From the NCBI RefSeq assembly GCF_036226465.1, contig NZ_CP108476.1:7502001-7566000 (forward strand): 64,000 nucleotides of DNA, written 5' to 3'. Of the stretch, positions 35,415-43,678 are shown piece after piece (within the stretch, counting starts at the first letter, position 1; each line of letters begins with the position of its first letter). Source of the stretch: Kitasatospora sp. NBC_01250 (GTDB taxonomy: Bacteria > Actinomycetota > Actinomycetes > Streptomycetales > Streptomycetaceae). Made by a program: the position numbers and the translations under genes. The notes under the pieces were generated by a model, which did no database searches, was not told where the DNA came from, and saw nothing but the letters and a program-made list of their open reading frames with translations.

Positions 35415-36130
35415 GGCGCACCGGGCGGCTGGAAGTCGCGCAGGTAGCCGGGCAGTTCGGGCTCGGTGCCCGGGAGCGGCACGGGCGTGCCGTAGACGGT
35501 GCTGACGGGCACGACGCCCGACCAGTACGGCAGGTCCATGTCCTCCGGATCGTCGTGGGCGCCGTCCGCGCGGCTCTTGGCCGAGACCTCGCCGAGCACC
35601 AGGCGGATCACCGCCGTCTTGGCCAGCTCCTTGGGGTTGGCGGGCCGGCAGTCCTTGGAGCGCCCCGGGACCGCGTGGTCGACCAGCGCGTCCAGCGCCA
35701 GCGTCAGCTCCTCGGGGTCGGTGACCTGCTCGGCGATGCCGTGGGCGACCACCGAGCGGAAGTTCACGGAGTGGTTGAAGGCGGACTTGGTCAGCACCAG
35801 GGCGTCCAGCTGGGTGACCGTGACGCAGACCGGCAGCCCGCCCTCGCCGCCGGCGGCGCGCAGCGGGCGGCTGCCGGTGGAGCCGTGGATGTAGAGCCGG
35901 TCGTCCACCCGGGCGAAGATCGTGGGCAGCACGACCGGACCGCCGGCCGCGACGAAGCCCAGGTGGCAGACCCAGGCGGTGTCCAGCACGGCGTGGATCT
36001 CGGCCCGCTCCCAGCTGGCCCGGTCCTTGTAGCGGGTGGGTGTGGTCCGCGTGGTGCGCGCGTAGGAGGTGCCCGTCTCCTCGCCCTGCTCCTCGCTCCG
36101 ATCGGTCCGCCGCGCCTGCGGGTCCGACAT
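35408..36130 (-). CDS. Pyridoxamine 5'-phosphate oxidase family protein
   Basis: 240 residues. An unstructured, charged N-terminus is followed by a split-barrel flavin domain: RAEIHAVLDTAWVCHLGFVA, PVVLPTIFARVDDRLYIHGS, VCVTVTQLDALVLTKSAFNH, NFRSVVAHG. It resembles the NimA/PNPOx-like subgroup. It is the first gene of a two-gene operon and is divergent from a MocR-type regulator across 35 bp containing a palindrome, so the pair is probably its target. Confidence 0.83.
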   Translation of the reverse strand: MSDPQARRTDRSEEQGEETGTSYARTTRTTPTRYKDRASWERAEIHAVLDTAWVCHLGFVAAGGPVVLPTIFARVDDRLYIHGSTGSRPLRAAGGEGGLPVCVTVTQLDALVLTKSAFNHSVNFRSVVAHGIAEQVTDPEELTLALDALVDHAVPGRSKDCRPANPKELAKTAVIRLVLGEVSAKSRADGAHDDPEDMDLPYWSGVVPVSTVYGTPVPLPGTEPELPGYLRDFQPPGAPC

Positions 36131-36140
36131 GACAGCCCCC

Positions 36141-36156
36141 TATGTACTAGTGCATA
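36141..36156. promoter_or_regulatory. Candidate MocR operator TATGTACTAGTGCATA
   Basis: A 16-bp near-perfect palindrome (one mismatched pair) in the 35-bp region between the divergent MocR and flavoprotein starts. A −10-like CATAAT (36152–36157) ends 8 bp before the MocR GTG, so the MocR transcript may be leaderless and autoregulated. Confidence 0.55.
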
Positions 36157-36165
36157 ATTGTCTTT

Positions 36166-37518
36166 GTGCTAGGAGACTATCGGATTCAAGGACGACGCGC
36201 CACGGAGATCGCGGCCGACGTCGAGCGCGCGGTCGGCTCCGGCGAGCTGGAGCCCGGCCAGGGGCTGCCCCCGCTGCGCGAGCTGGCCGAGGAACTGGGC
36301 GTCAACCCCAACACGGTGGCCGCGGCCTACCGCCTGCTGCGCGACCGCGGGGTGATCGAGACCGCCGGGCGTCGGGGCAGCCGGATCCGCCCCCGCCCGG
36401 TCACCAGCTACCGCGACCAGGTGCGGGTGGACGTCCCGTCCGGCACCCGGAACCTGACGGCCGGCAACCCCGACCCGCGCCTGCTGCCCGACCTCGGCCC
36501 GGCGCTCGCGGTGGCCGCCGCCGCGGCCGAGCGGGCCCCGGTGCTCTACGGCCACCCCGCCGCCGATCCCGACCTGGTCGAGCTCGCCACGGCGGGCTTC
36601 CTGGCCGACGGGGTGCCCGGAGCCGCCTTCGCGGTCACCGCGGGTGCGCTGGACGCGATCGACCGGGTGCTCGCCGCCTGCCTGCGGCCCGGCGACCTGG
36701 TCGCGGTGGAGGACCCGGGCTGGGGCAGCCTGCTCGACCTGCTGCCCGCCCACGGCCTGCGCACCCTGCCGGTCGCCCTGGACGACCAGGGCCCGCTGCC
36801 CGAGTCGGTGGCCGCGGCGCTCGCGGCCGGTGCCCGCGCGCTGGTCGTCACCAGCCGGGCGCAGAACCCGACCGGGGCCGCCGTCAGCACCGCCCGCGCC
36901 GCCGCGCTGCGCGCCGTGCTCGCCGGGCACCCCGAGGTGCTGCTGCTGGAGGACGACCACGGGCACGGCATCACCGACCTGCCCTTCGCCACCCTGGTCT
37001 GCGGGCCGGACCGGCGGCCGATCTGCTCGCGCTGGGTGGTGGTCCGCTCCGCCGCCAAGGCGTTCGGCCCGGACCTGCGGCTGGCCGTGCTGATGGGGGA
37101 CCAGGACACCGTCGGACGGCTGCTGGGCCGCCAGCGGCTGGACACCGGCTGGGTCAGCCACCTGCTCCAGCGCGCGGTGGCCGAGCTGTGGCGCACCCAC
37201 GGCGCGGGGCCGGCCGGCGTCGCGCAGGCGTACGGCGAGCGCCGCCAGGCGCTGCTCGCGGCGCTGGCGGCGCACGGCATCGCCGCGCACGGCGCCAGCG
37301 GGATCAACGTCTGGGTCGCGGTGCCGGAGGAGACCGCGGTCGTGGTCGGCCTGCTGCAGCGGAACTGGGCGGTCACGCCCGGGGCGGCGTTCCGGGTGCA
37401 GTCGCCGCCCGGGATCCGGATCACCGTCGCCCGGCTGGATCCGGCCGAGGCGCCGCGGCTGGCCGCCGATCTCGCGGCGGTCCTGGGCCGCACGGAGGCG
37501 GGTGCCCGGCAGATCTGA
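36166..37518 (+). CDS. MocR/PdxR-type GntR regulator with aminotransferase domain
   Basis: 450 residues. The N-terminal GntR winged helix (about 10–80: ADVERAVGSGELEPGQGLPP, LRELAEELGVNPNTVAAAYR) is fused to a fold-type I aminotransferase-like domain. PLP-binding features are NPTGAAVS, LLEDDHGHGI and the Schiff-base lysine in VVRSAAKAFGPDLRLAVL. MocR proteins sense PLP or an amino compound and control a neighbouring gene; here the likely targets are the divergent FMN split-barrel genes. GTG start at 36166, no ribosome site. Confidence 0.9.
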   Translation: MLGDYRIQGRRATEIAADVERAVGSGELEPGQGLPPLRELAEELGVNPNTVAAAYRLLRDRGVIETAGRRGSRIRPRPVTSYRDQVRVDVPSGTRNLTAGNPDPRLLPDLGPALAVAAAAAERAPVLYGHPAADPDLVELATAGFLADGVPGAAFAVTAGALDAIDRVLAACLRPGDLVAVEDPGWGSLLDLLPAHGLRTLPVALDDQGPLPESVAAALAAGARALVVTSRAQNPTGAAVSTARAAALRAVLAGHPEVLLLEDDHGHGITDLPFATLVCGPDRRPICSRWVVVRSAAKAFGPDLRLAVLMGDQDTVGRLLGRQRLDTGWVSHLLQRAVAELWRTHGAGPAGVAQAYGERRQALLAALAAHGIAAHGASGINVWVAVPEETAVVVGLLQRNWAVTPGAAFRVQSPPGIRITVARLDPAEAPRLAADLAAVLGRTEAGARQI

Positions 37519-37704
37519 ACAGCGGGCGCACCTGGGCCGCGGAGTCTGAACTCGCGGGTAACACGTCGGAAAAGATGGTGCAGCTACCTAGCGGTAACCG
37601 GCGCGGGCATGCCAGATTCCTCACGCCACCGGCCGGCGGCCCACCCTCACCCGCAGCGGCGCCCGACCCCACCTCGGGCAGCCGCCGTACGCAGGAGTTC
37701 CGCC

Positions 37705-38883
37705 GTGCCCGAAAGCTGGACCAGAACCACGCGCACCCGCAGGGCCACCCGGCCGCTGGCCGCCCTGCTCGCCCTCCCGCTCACCGCCACCGGCCTGCTC
37801 ACGCTGGCCGCCCCGGCGCACGCCGTCGCCGGCCCCACCGCCGCGGTCACGCTCGGCGACAGCTACATCTCCGGGGAGGCCGGCCGCTGGATGGGCAACA
37901 GCGACGCCACCTCCGGCGGCTACGACGGCACCGACCGGGCCTGGAACGGCAGCACCGCCGACCCGAGCACGGTCTACGGCTCGACCTACGCCAGCGGGTG
38001 CGACCGCTCCGACGTGGCCGAGGCCGACAGCGCCGCCGGGATCGCCCAGCAGAGCATCAACCTGGCCTGCTCGGGCGCCACCAGCGCCAACGTCCTGCGG
38101 GCCGCGGACGGCGGCCAGAGCCTCAAGGGCGAGGCCCCGCAGGCCGACCAGCTGGCCACCGTGGCCGCCCGCAACGACGTCAAGCTGATCACGCTGTCGA
38201 TCGGCGGCAACGACCTCGGCTTCTCGGACGTCATCAGCACCTGCGCCGAGGACTACCTGATCTGGGACTCGACCTGCGCGGACAGCCAGCAGTCCGCCAT
38301 CGAGGCGAAGATGCCCGCCGCGATGGCCGGGGTCGGCAAGGCGATCGACGACATCCGCGCGGTGATGACCGGTGACGGCTACGCCGCCGGCTCCTACCGG
38401 ATCGTGCTGCAGTCCTACCCCTCGCCGATCCCGCGCGCAGCCGAGAACCGCTACCCGGAGAGCGGCTGGTCCCGCGCCTCCACCGGTGGCTGCCCGTTCT
38501 GGAACGCCGACTCGGACTGGGCCAGGGACACCATGGTTCCCGAGGTCTCCGACCGGCTGGCGGCGGTGGCCGCCGCCAAGGGCGTGCAGTTCCTGGACCT
38601 GCGCGACCTGCTCCAGGGCCGTGAGGTGTGCTCGACCGCCACCCAGCAGGCCACCGCGGACAGCCCGCCCTCGGCGACCACCAGCGAGTGGGCCCGCTTC
38701 GTCGACTCCGGCCTCACCAGTGCCAGCCAGGGCACCACCCAGGAGTCGATGCACCCCGACTACTACGCCCAGCTCGCGCTCGGCCGCTGCCTGTCGCTGC
38801 TCTGGGCGCAGGGGAGCGGCAATGCCGCCTGCCGCAACACGCCGGGCCAGGACGCCTCGGGGATGTACCTGACCGGCTCCTGA
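37705..38883 (+). CDS. Secreted SGNH/GDSL hydrolase
   Basis: 392 residues. A signal peptide is clear: TRTTRTRRATRPLAALLALP, then the hydrophobic core and APAHA at 36–40. The SGNH blocks are VTLGDSYISGE (nucleophile S53), LACSGATS, LSIGGNDLG, and H350 in SMHPDYYAQLA. Six or more cysteines suggest disulfides, as in secreted streptomycete esterases/lipases. GTG 37705 is chosen because CAGGAG precedes it and the signal peptide then has normal length; ATG 37609 would add 32 residues. Confidence 0.9.
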   Translation: MPESWTRTTRTRRATRPLAALLALPLTATGLLTLAAPAHAVAGPTAAVTLGDSYISGEAGRWMGNSDATSGGYDGTDRAWNGSTADPSTVYGSTYASGCDRSDVAEADSAAGIAQQSINLACSGATSANVLRAADGGQSLKGEAPQADQLATVAARNDVKLITLSIGGNDLGFSDVISTCAEDYLIWDSTCADSQQSAIEAKMPAAMAGVGKAIDDIRAVMTGDGYAAGSYRIVLQSYPSPIPRAAENRYPESGWSRASTGGCPFWNADSDWARDTMVPEVSDRLAAVAAAKGVQFLDLRDLLQGREVCSTATQQATADSPPSATTSEWARFVDSGLTSASQGTTQESMHPDYYAQLALGRCLSLLWAQGSGNAACRNTPGQDASGMYLTGS

Positions 38884-38906
38884 GCCCTCGCGCGCAGCAC
38901 GCAGCA

Positions 38907-38941
38907 CGCCGCCGCCGGCCCGGGGAGGGCCGGCGGCGGCG
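38907..38941. terminator. Bidirectional terminator between the SGNH and NDH-2 genes
   Basis: A perfect 15-bp GC stem (38907–38921 with 38927–38941) with loop GGGGA, between two convergent stops (38883 and 38957). Confidence 0.85.
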
Positions 38942-38956
38942 TCCGGGTGCGGCGCG

Positions 38957-40315
38957 TCAGTGCTTGGCGTGCAGCGCCTGGGTGTGCTCGCGGATCTGTT
39001 CCTTGCTCAGATAGGCGTCGGTGTACTCGAAGTCGCGCAACGTGGCGGGCCGGCGGGAGAGGAAGCCCAGCCGCACGAAGTCGTCCCCGGCGGTGGCGTT
39101 CAGCAGCCAGCTGGCGCCCACCCGGAACTTCGCCACGTTGGTCCGCATCGCCATCAGGTGGTAGCCGCGGGCCACCAGTTGGGCCGGCACGCCGGTCATC
39201 TCCACCCCGAGCGGCTTGGAGACCGCGTCCTTGCCGCCCAGGTCGACCACCAGGCCCAGGTCCTTGTGGTAGTAGGGCTCCAGGGGCTGGTTGCGCAGCG
39301 CGGCGACCAGGTTGTCGGCGGCCCGGCGGCCCTGGCGGGCCGAGTGCTGGGCGGTGGGCGGGCAGACCGCGCCGTCGCCCTTGGCCAGGTCGGGCACCGC
39401 CGCCGCGTCGCCGAGCGCGAAGACGCCCTCGAACTGCGGCACCCGCAGCTCGGCGGTCACCGCGATCCGTCCGCGCACCGTCTCCGCGTCCAGCGTGCCG
39501 ATCAGCGGACTGGCGGCCACCCCGGCGGTCCAGATCAGGGTGCGCGAGGGGATCACCCGGCCGTCGGTGAAGGTCACGGTGGTGTCGCCGACCTCGGCCA
39601 CCGAGACCCCGAGCGAGACCTCGACGCCGCGCTCGCGCAGCACCTTCATCGCCCGGTTGCCCAGGTGCTCGCCCAGTTCGGGCATCAGCTTGGGCGCGAT
39701 GTCGATCAGGTGCCACTTGATCAGCTGCGGGTCCAGCCGGGGGTAGCGGTTCAGCGCCGCGGTGGTCAGCCGCTGCAGGCAGGCGGCGGTCTCGGTGCCG
39801 GCGTAGCCGCCGCCGACCACCACGAACTGCAGCCGGGAGGCGCGCTCCTCCTGGTCCAGGGTGGCCGCGGCCAGGTCGAGCTGGGAGATCACGTGGTCGC
39901 GCACGTAGGCGGCCTCGGCGAGGGTCTTCATGCCGCGCGCGTGGTCGGTCAGGCCCGGGATGTCGAAGGTGCGGGTGACGCTGCCGGGGGCCAGCACCAG
40001 GTAGTCGTAGGGCTCGGCGATCACCTCGTCGGTGATCTTCCGGATGATGCAGACCTTGGCCTGCGGGTCCACCCCGATGGCGCCGCCCGGGATGATGTCG
40101 GTGCGGTGCAGCGAGCGGCGCAGCGAGACCGCGACCGACGACGGGGTGAGCACGCCGGCGGCCACGTGCGGCAGCAGGGGCAGGTAGAGCTGATAGCTGA
40201 ACGGTGCGACGAGGGTGATCCGGGCCTCCGTCGCGGCGAGCTTGCGCTCCAGCCGACGGGCGCACTCCAGTCCGGCGAAGCCGCCGCCCACCACCAGGAT
40301 CCGAGGACGTTCCAT
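38957..40315 (-). CDS. ndh: NAD(P)/FAD-dependent oxidoreductase, type II NADH dehydrogenase
   Basis: 452 residues. The FAD-binding RILVVGGGFAGLECARRLER is at the N-terminus and the NADH-binding FVVVGGGYAGTETAACLQ in the middle, followed by LIWTAGVAASPL, VFALGDAAAVPD and PPTAQHSARQGRRAADNL. These are the signatures of non-proton-pumping NDH-2, which transfers electrons from NADH to menaquinone. The C-terminal membrane-anchoring helix is short. ATG 40315, preceded by GAAGGAAG. Confidence 0.9.
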   Translation of the reverse strand: MERPRILVVGGGFAGLECARRLERKLAATEARITLVAPFSYQLYLPLLPHVAAGVLTPSSVAVSLRRSLHRTDIIPGGAIGVDPQAKVCIIRKITDEVIAEPYDYLVLAPGSVTRTFDIPGLTDHARGMKTLAEAAYVRDHVISQLDLAAATLDQEERASRLQFVVVGGGYAGTETAACLQRLTTAALNRYPRLDPQLIKWHLIDIAPKLMPELGEHLGNRAMKVLRERGVEVSLGVSVAEVGDTTVTFTDGRVIPSRTLIWTAGVAASPLIGTLDAETVRGRIAVTAELRVPQFEGVFALGDAAAVPDLAKGDGAVCPPTAQHSARQGRRAADNLVAALRNQPLEPYYHKDLGLVVDLGGKDAVSKPLGVEMTGVPAQLVARGYHLMAMRTNVAKFRVGASWLLNATAGDDFVRLGFLSRRPATLRDFEYTDAYLSKEQIREHTQALHAKH

Positions 40316-40450
40316 CTGACTTCCTTCGCTAGGCCCCTTCGGGGCGAAGGTTCCGGTGGGGCCCGGGTGACGGGGCGCCACATCCTGGCCACCCTCGCAC
40401 GGCCCATGGGGGCGCGCCACCGCAACCGGTCGGATGGGTAGGGTTGGCGC

Positions 40451-41227
40451 GTGCTTCGTGAGGTGACGGCGGTCCGCTATGTGACGCCACTGCGAGAAGG
40501 CGGCTCGATGCCGGGCCTGGTGGAGGCCGACGACCACCGGCTGTACGCGCTGAAGTGGAGTGGCGCGGCACAGGGGCGCAAGGCGCTGGTGGCCGAGGTG
40601 CTGGCCGGTGAGCTGGCGCGCGGGCTCGGGCTGCCGGTGCCGGAGCTGGTCCGGGTCGACCTCGACCCGGTGCTCGCCCGCAGCGAGCCGGAGCAGCAGA
40701 TCCAGGAGCAGATGCGGGCCAGCGGCGGGGTGAACGTGGGCCTGGCCTTCGTCAGCGGTGCGCTGAACTTCGACCCGCTCTGCTTCGAGGTGGACGCGGA
40801 CCAGGCCGCCCGGGTGCTCTGGTTCGACGCGCTGATCGGCAACGTCGACCGGTCCTGGCGCAACCCGAACCTGCTGGTGGCCCAGGGGCGGCTGCACCTG
40901 ATCGACCACGGCGCCAGCCTGATCTTCCACCACCACTGGCCCGGCGCGGCCGGCTGGACCCGGCGCCCGTACGACGCCGGCGACCACGCGCTGCGCCGGT
41001 TCTGCACCGGCCCGGGCGCACTGGCGGCGGCGGACGGTGCGCTCGCCGCCGCGGCCACCCCCGAGCTGCTGGCCCGCGCGGTGGCGGCGGTCCCGGTGGA
41101 GTTCCTGCTCGACGAGCCCGGCTTCGCGGACCCGCAGGCCGTCCGGGCCGCCTACATCGCCCAGTTGTCGGCGCGGCTGGCCGGGCCGCGCGACTGGTTG
41201 CCCGTGCTGACGGAGGTGAGTGCCTGA
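40451..41227 (+). CDS. HipA-like kinase family protein
   Basis: 258 residues. LREVTAVRYVTPLREGGSMP and the lysine in LYALKWSGAAQGRKALVAEV resemble the N-lobe of HipA-type kinases. ALIGNVDRSWRNPNLLVAQG (catalytic D with N) and LHLIDHGASLIFHHHW (metal-binding D) mark the C-lobe. There is no HipB-like antitoxin; instead it overlaps a DUF3037 gene by one base (TGATG). HipA phosphorylates GltX in E. coli; the target here is unknown. GTG start. Confidence 0.78.
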   Translation: MLREVTAVRYVTPLREGGSMPGLVEADDHRLYALKWSGAAQGRKALVAEVLAGELARGLGLPVPELVRVDLDPVLARSEPEQQIQEQMRASGGVNVGLAFVSGALNFDPLCFEVDADQAARVLWFDALIGNVDRSWRNPNLLVAQGRLHLIDHGASLIFHHHWPGAAGWTRRPYDAGDHALRRFCTGPGALAAADGALAAAATPELLARAVAAVPVEFLLDEPGFADPQAVRAAYIAQLSARLAGPRDWLPVLTEVSA

Positions 41228-41622
41228 TGGACCGCCATGACGTGGCGTATCACGACTACGAGTACGCGGTGGTCCGCGCCGTGCCCCGGGTGGAGCGCGG
41301 CGAGTGCGTCAACCTCGGGGTACTGCTCTACTGCCGCGGGCAGGAGCGGCTGCTGGCCCGTACCCTGCTGCCGGAGGCGAAGCTGCTGGCGCTGGATCCG
41401 GCGGTCGACCTGGCCGGGCTGGCGCGGGCCCTGCGCGGGATCGAGGGCGTCTGCGCCGGTGGTCCGGCGGCGGGGCCGGCGGCCGGGGACACCCCCGGGC
41501 AGCGGTTCCGCTGGCTCACCGCGCCGCGCAGCGCCGTCGTCCAGCCCGGCCCGGTGCACACCGGTCTGACCGGTGACGCGGAGCAGGAGCTGGCACGGCT
41601 GTTCGAGCAGCTGGTCGCCTGA
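41227..41622 (+). CDS. DUF3037 family protein
   Basis: 131 residues: YHDYEYAVVRAVPRVERGEC, VNLGVLLYCRGQERLLARTL, LPEAKLLALDPAVDLAGLAR, then a Gly/Ala-rich loop and FRWLTAPRSAVVQPGPVHTG. This matches DUF3037. Its ATG overlaps the stop of the HipA-like gene (TGATG), indicating translational coupling; the pairing suggests the two proteins act together. Function unknown. Confidence 0.85.
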   Translation: MDRHDVAYHDYEYAVVRAVPRVERGECVNLGVLLYCRGQERLLARTLLPEAKLLALDPAVDLAGLARALRGIEGVCAGGPAAGPAAGDTPGQRFRWLTAPRSAVVQPGPVHTGLTGDAEQELARLFEQLVA

Positions 41623-41650
41623 GCGGGGCCGCCGGTGGGGGCGGCGAGGT

Positions 41651-41676
41651 CGCTTGAGCAACTCAAAGCTCAAGCG
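41651..41676. promoter_or_regulatory. Inverted repeat upstream of the MarR gene
   Basis: CGCTTGAG (41651–41658) and CTCAAGCG (41669–41676) form a perfect 8-bp inverted repeat with a 10-bp spacer, which itself contains ACTCAA. It sits about 40 bp before the MarR start in an AT-richer stretch, a typical place for an autoregulatory operator. Confidence 0.5.
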
Positions 41677-41714
41677 AATGAAACTTTTATGCCTCCTGTG
41701 ATCTCATAGTGCCC

Positions 41715-42146
41715 ATGACGACCGCCGCATCACCTGTCACCACCGCCGCCCTGATGGAGGCGGTGGCAGCCGTGAGCGCCGCCTACTTCCAGGACTTCGC
41801 CGGCGCGGCGGGCCGGCACGGGCTCAGCTCCTCCCAGGCCAAGGCGCTCGGCGTGGTGCTGGAGCCGGTGCCGATGCGCGCGCTGGCCGGCCGCCTGGGC
41901 TGCGACGCCTCCAACGTCACCGGGATCGTGGACCGCCTGGAGTCGCTGGGCCTGGCCCGTCGCGAGGCGGCCGCCACCGACCGCCGGGTGAAGATCGTGA
42001 CCATCACCGAGGCGGGTCGCGAGACCCTGCTCAAGATCCGTGCCGACATGACCCGGGCGCACCGTGCGCTGGACTCGCTCAGCGCCGAGCAGCGGGCCGG
42101 GCTGCTGGGCATGTGCGAGCAGCTGCTGCCGCTGCTGGCGAGCTGA
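41715..42146 (+). CDS. MarR-family transcriptional regulator
   Basis: 143 residues. Winged helix: LSSSQAKALGVVLEPVPMRA, LAGRLGCDASNVTGIVDRLE (recognition helix), wing ATDRRVKIVTITEAGRE, then the C-terminal dimerisation helix LSAEQRAGLLGMCEQLLPLL. ATG 41715; GTG 41709 in the same frame is an alternative. It has its own inverted repeat upstream and no obvious divergent partner; purB follows 94 bp downstream. Confidence 0.88.
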   Translation: MTTAASPVTTAALMEAVAAVSAAYFQDFAGAAGRHGLSSSQAKALGVVLEPVPMRALAGRLGCDASNVTGIVDRLESLGLARREAAATDRRVKIVTITEAGRETLLKIRADMTRAHRALDSLSAEQRAGLLGMCEQLLPLLAS

Positions 42147-42240
42147 GCGCCCCGACGGCTGCCGGGCGCCGGGCGGTCGCACCCGCTGCCGCCGCCCCGT
42201 CGTCCGGCCGCGCTGACCTCCACTGTTAGGCTTGCGAAGC

Positions 42241-43671
42241 GTGAGCGCCAAGCCCCAGATCCCCAATGTCCTGGCCGCCCGGTACGCTTCGGCGACCTTG
42301 GCCCAGCTGTGGTCCCCCGAGCACAAGGTGGTCCTCGAACGCCACCTGTGGCTCGCCGTCCTCAAGGCCCAGCGGGATCTGGGCATCGATGTGCCCGAGA
42401 CCGCCGTCGCCGACTACGAGCGGGTCGTCGACAACGTCGATCTGGCCTCGATCGCCGCCCGCGAGCGGGTCACCCGGCATGACGTGAAGGCCCGGATCGA
42501 GGAGTTCAGCGAGCTCGCGGGCCACGAGCAGATCCACAAGGGGATGACCTCCCGGGACCTGACCGAGAACGTCGAGCAGCTGCAGATCCGTCAGTCGCTG
42601 GAGCACGTGCGCGACCGCGTGGTCGCCGTGCTGGTCCGCCTGGGCCGCCTCGCCGCCCAGCACTCCGAGCTGGTGATGGCCGGCCGCTCGCACAACGTGG
42701 CGGCCCAGGCCACCACGCTCGGCAAGCGGTTCGCCACCGTGGCCGACGAGGTGCTGGTCGCCTTCGTCCGGCTGGAGGAGCTGATCGCCCGCTACCCGCT
42801 GCGCGGGATCAAGGGCCCGGTCGGCACCGCGCAGGACATGCTCGACCTGTTGGGCGGCGACGAGGCCAAGCTGGCCGAGCTGGAGCTGCGGGTGGCCGGC
42901 CACCTCGGCTTCGACAACGTGCTGACCAGCGTCGGCCAGGTCTACCCGCGCTCGCTGGACTTCGAGGTGCTCAGCGCGCTGGTCCAGCTGGCCGCCGGCC
43001 CCTCCAGCCTGGCCAAGACGATCCGCCTGATGGCCGGGCACGAGCTGGTGACCGAGGGCTTCAAGGAGGGCCAGGTCGGCTCCTCGGCGATGCCGCACAA
43101 GATGAACACCCGCTCCTGCGAGCGGGTCAACGGCCTGGCCGTGATCCTGCGCGGCTACGCCTCGATGACCGCCGAGCTCGGCGGCGACCAGTGGAACGAG
43201 GGCGACGTCTCCTGCTCGGTGGTGCGCCGGGTGGCCCTGCCGGACGCGTTCTTCGCCTTCGACGGCCTGCTGGAGACCTTCCTGACGGTGCTGGACGAGT
43301 TCGGCGCCTTCCCGGCCGTGATCGAGGCCGAGCTGGACCGCTACCTGCCGTTCCTGGCCACCACCAAGGTGCTGATGGGCGCGGTGCGCGCGGGCGTGGG
43401 CCGCGAGGTCGGCCACGAGGTGATCAAGGAGCACGCGGTCGCCTCCGCCCTGGCGATGCGGGCCGGTGCGCGGGAGAACGAGCTGCTCGACCGGCTCGCC
43501 GCCGACGAGCGGATCCCGCTGGACCGGGCCGCGCTGGACGCGCTGCTGGCCGACCGGCTCTCCTTCACAGGCGCCGCCGGGGCCCAGGTGGCCGAGATGG
43601 TGCGCCGGATCGAGGCCGTGGCCGACCGCTACCCGGCCGCCGCCAAGTACGCGCCCGGCGACATCCTGTAG
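42241..43671 (+). CDS. purB: Adenylosuccinate lyase
   Basis: 476 residues. It cleaves SAICAR to AICAR and adenylosuccinate to AMP plus fumarate in purine synthesis. The fumarase/aspartase-superfamily signature GSSAMPHKMNTRSCERVNGL is complete, with upstream KGMTSRDLTENVEQ and AGRSHNVAAQATTLGKR (catalytic His region). GTG 42241 gives the usual N-terminus MSAKPQIPNVLAARYAS. A hairpin just after the stop lies within the end of the convergent transporter gene. Confidence 0.97.
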   Translation: MSAKPQIPNVLAARYASATLAQLWSPEHKVVLERHLWLAVLKAQRDLGIDVPETAVADYERVVDNVDLASIAARERVTRHDVKARIEEFSELAGHEQIHKGMTSRDLTENVEQLQIRQSLEHVRDRVVAVLVRLGRLAAQHSELVMAGRSHNVAAQATTLGKRFATVADEVLVAFVRLEELIARYPLRGIKGPVGTAQDMLDLLGGDEAKLAELELRVAGHLGFDNVLTSVGQVYPRSLDFEVLSALVQLAAGPSSLAKTIRLMAGHELVTEGFKEGQVGSSAMPHKMNTRSCERVNGLAVILRGYASMTAELGGDQWNEGDVSCSVVRRVALPDAFFAFDGLLETFLTVLDEFGAFPAVIEAELDRYLPFLATTKVLMGAVRAGVGREVGHEVIKEHAVASALAMRAGARENELLDRLAADERIPLDRAALDALLADRLSFTGAAGAQVAEMVRRIEAVADRYPAAAKYAPGDIL

Positions 43672-43678
43672 GCAGCCG

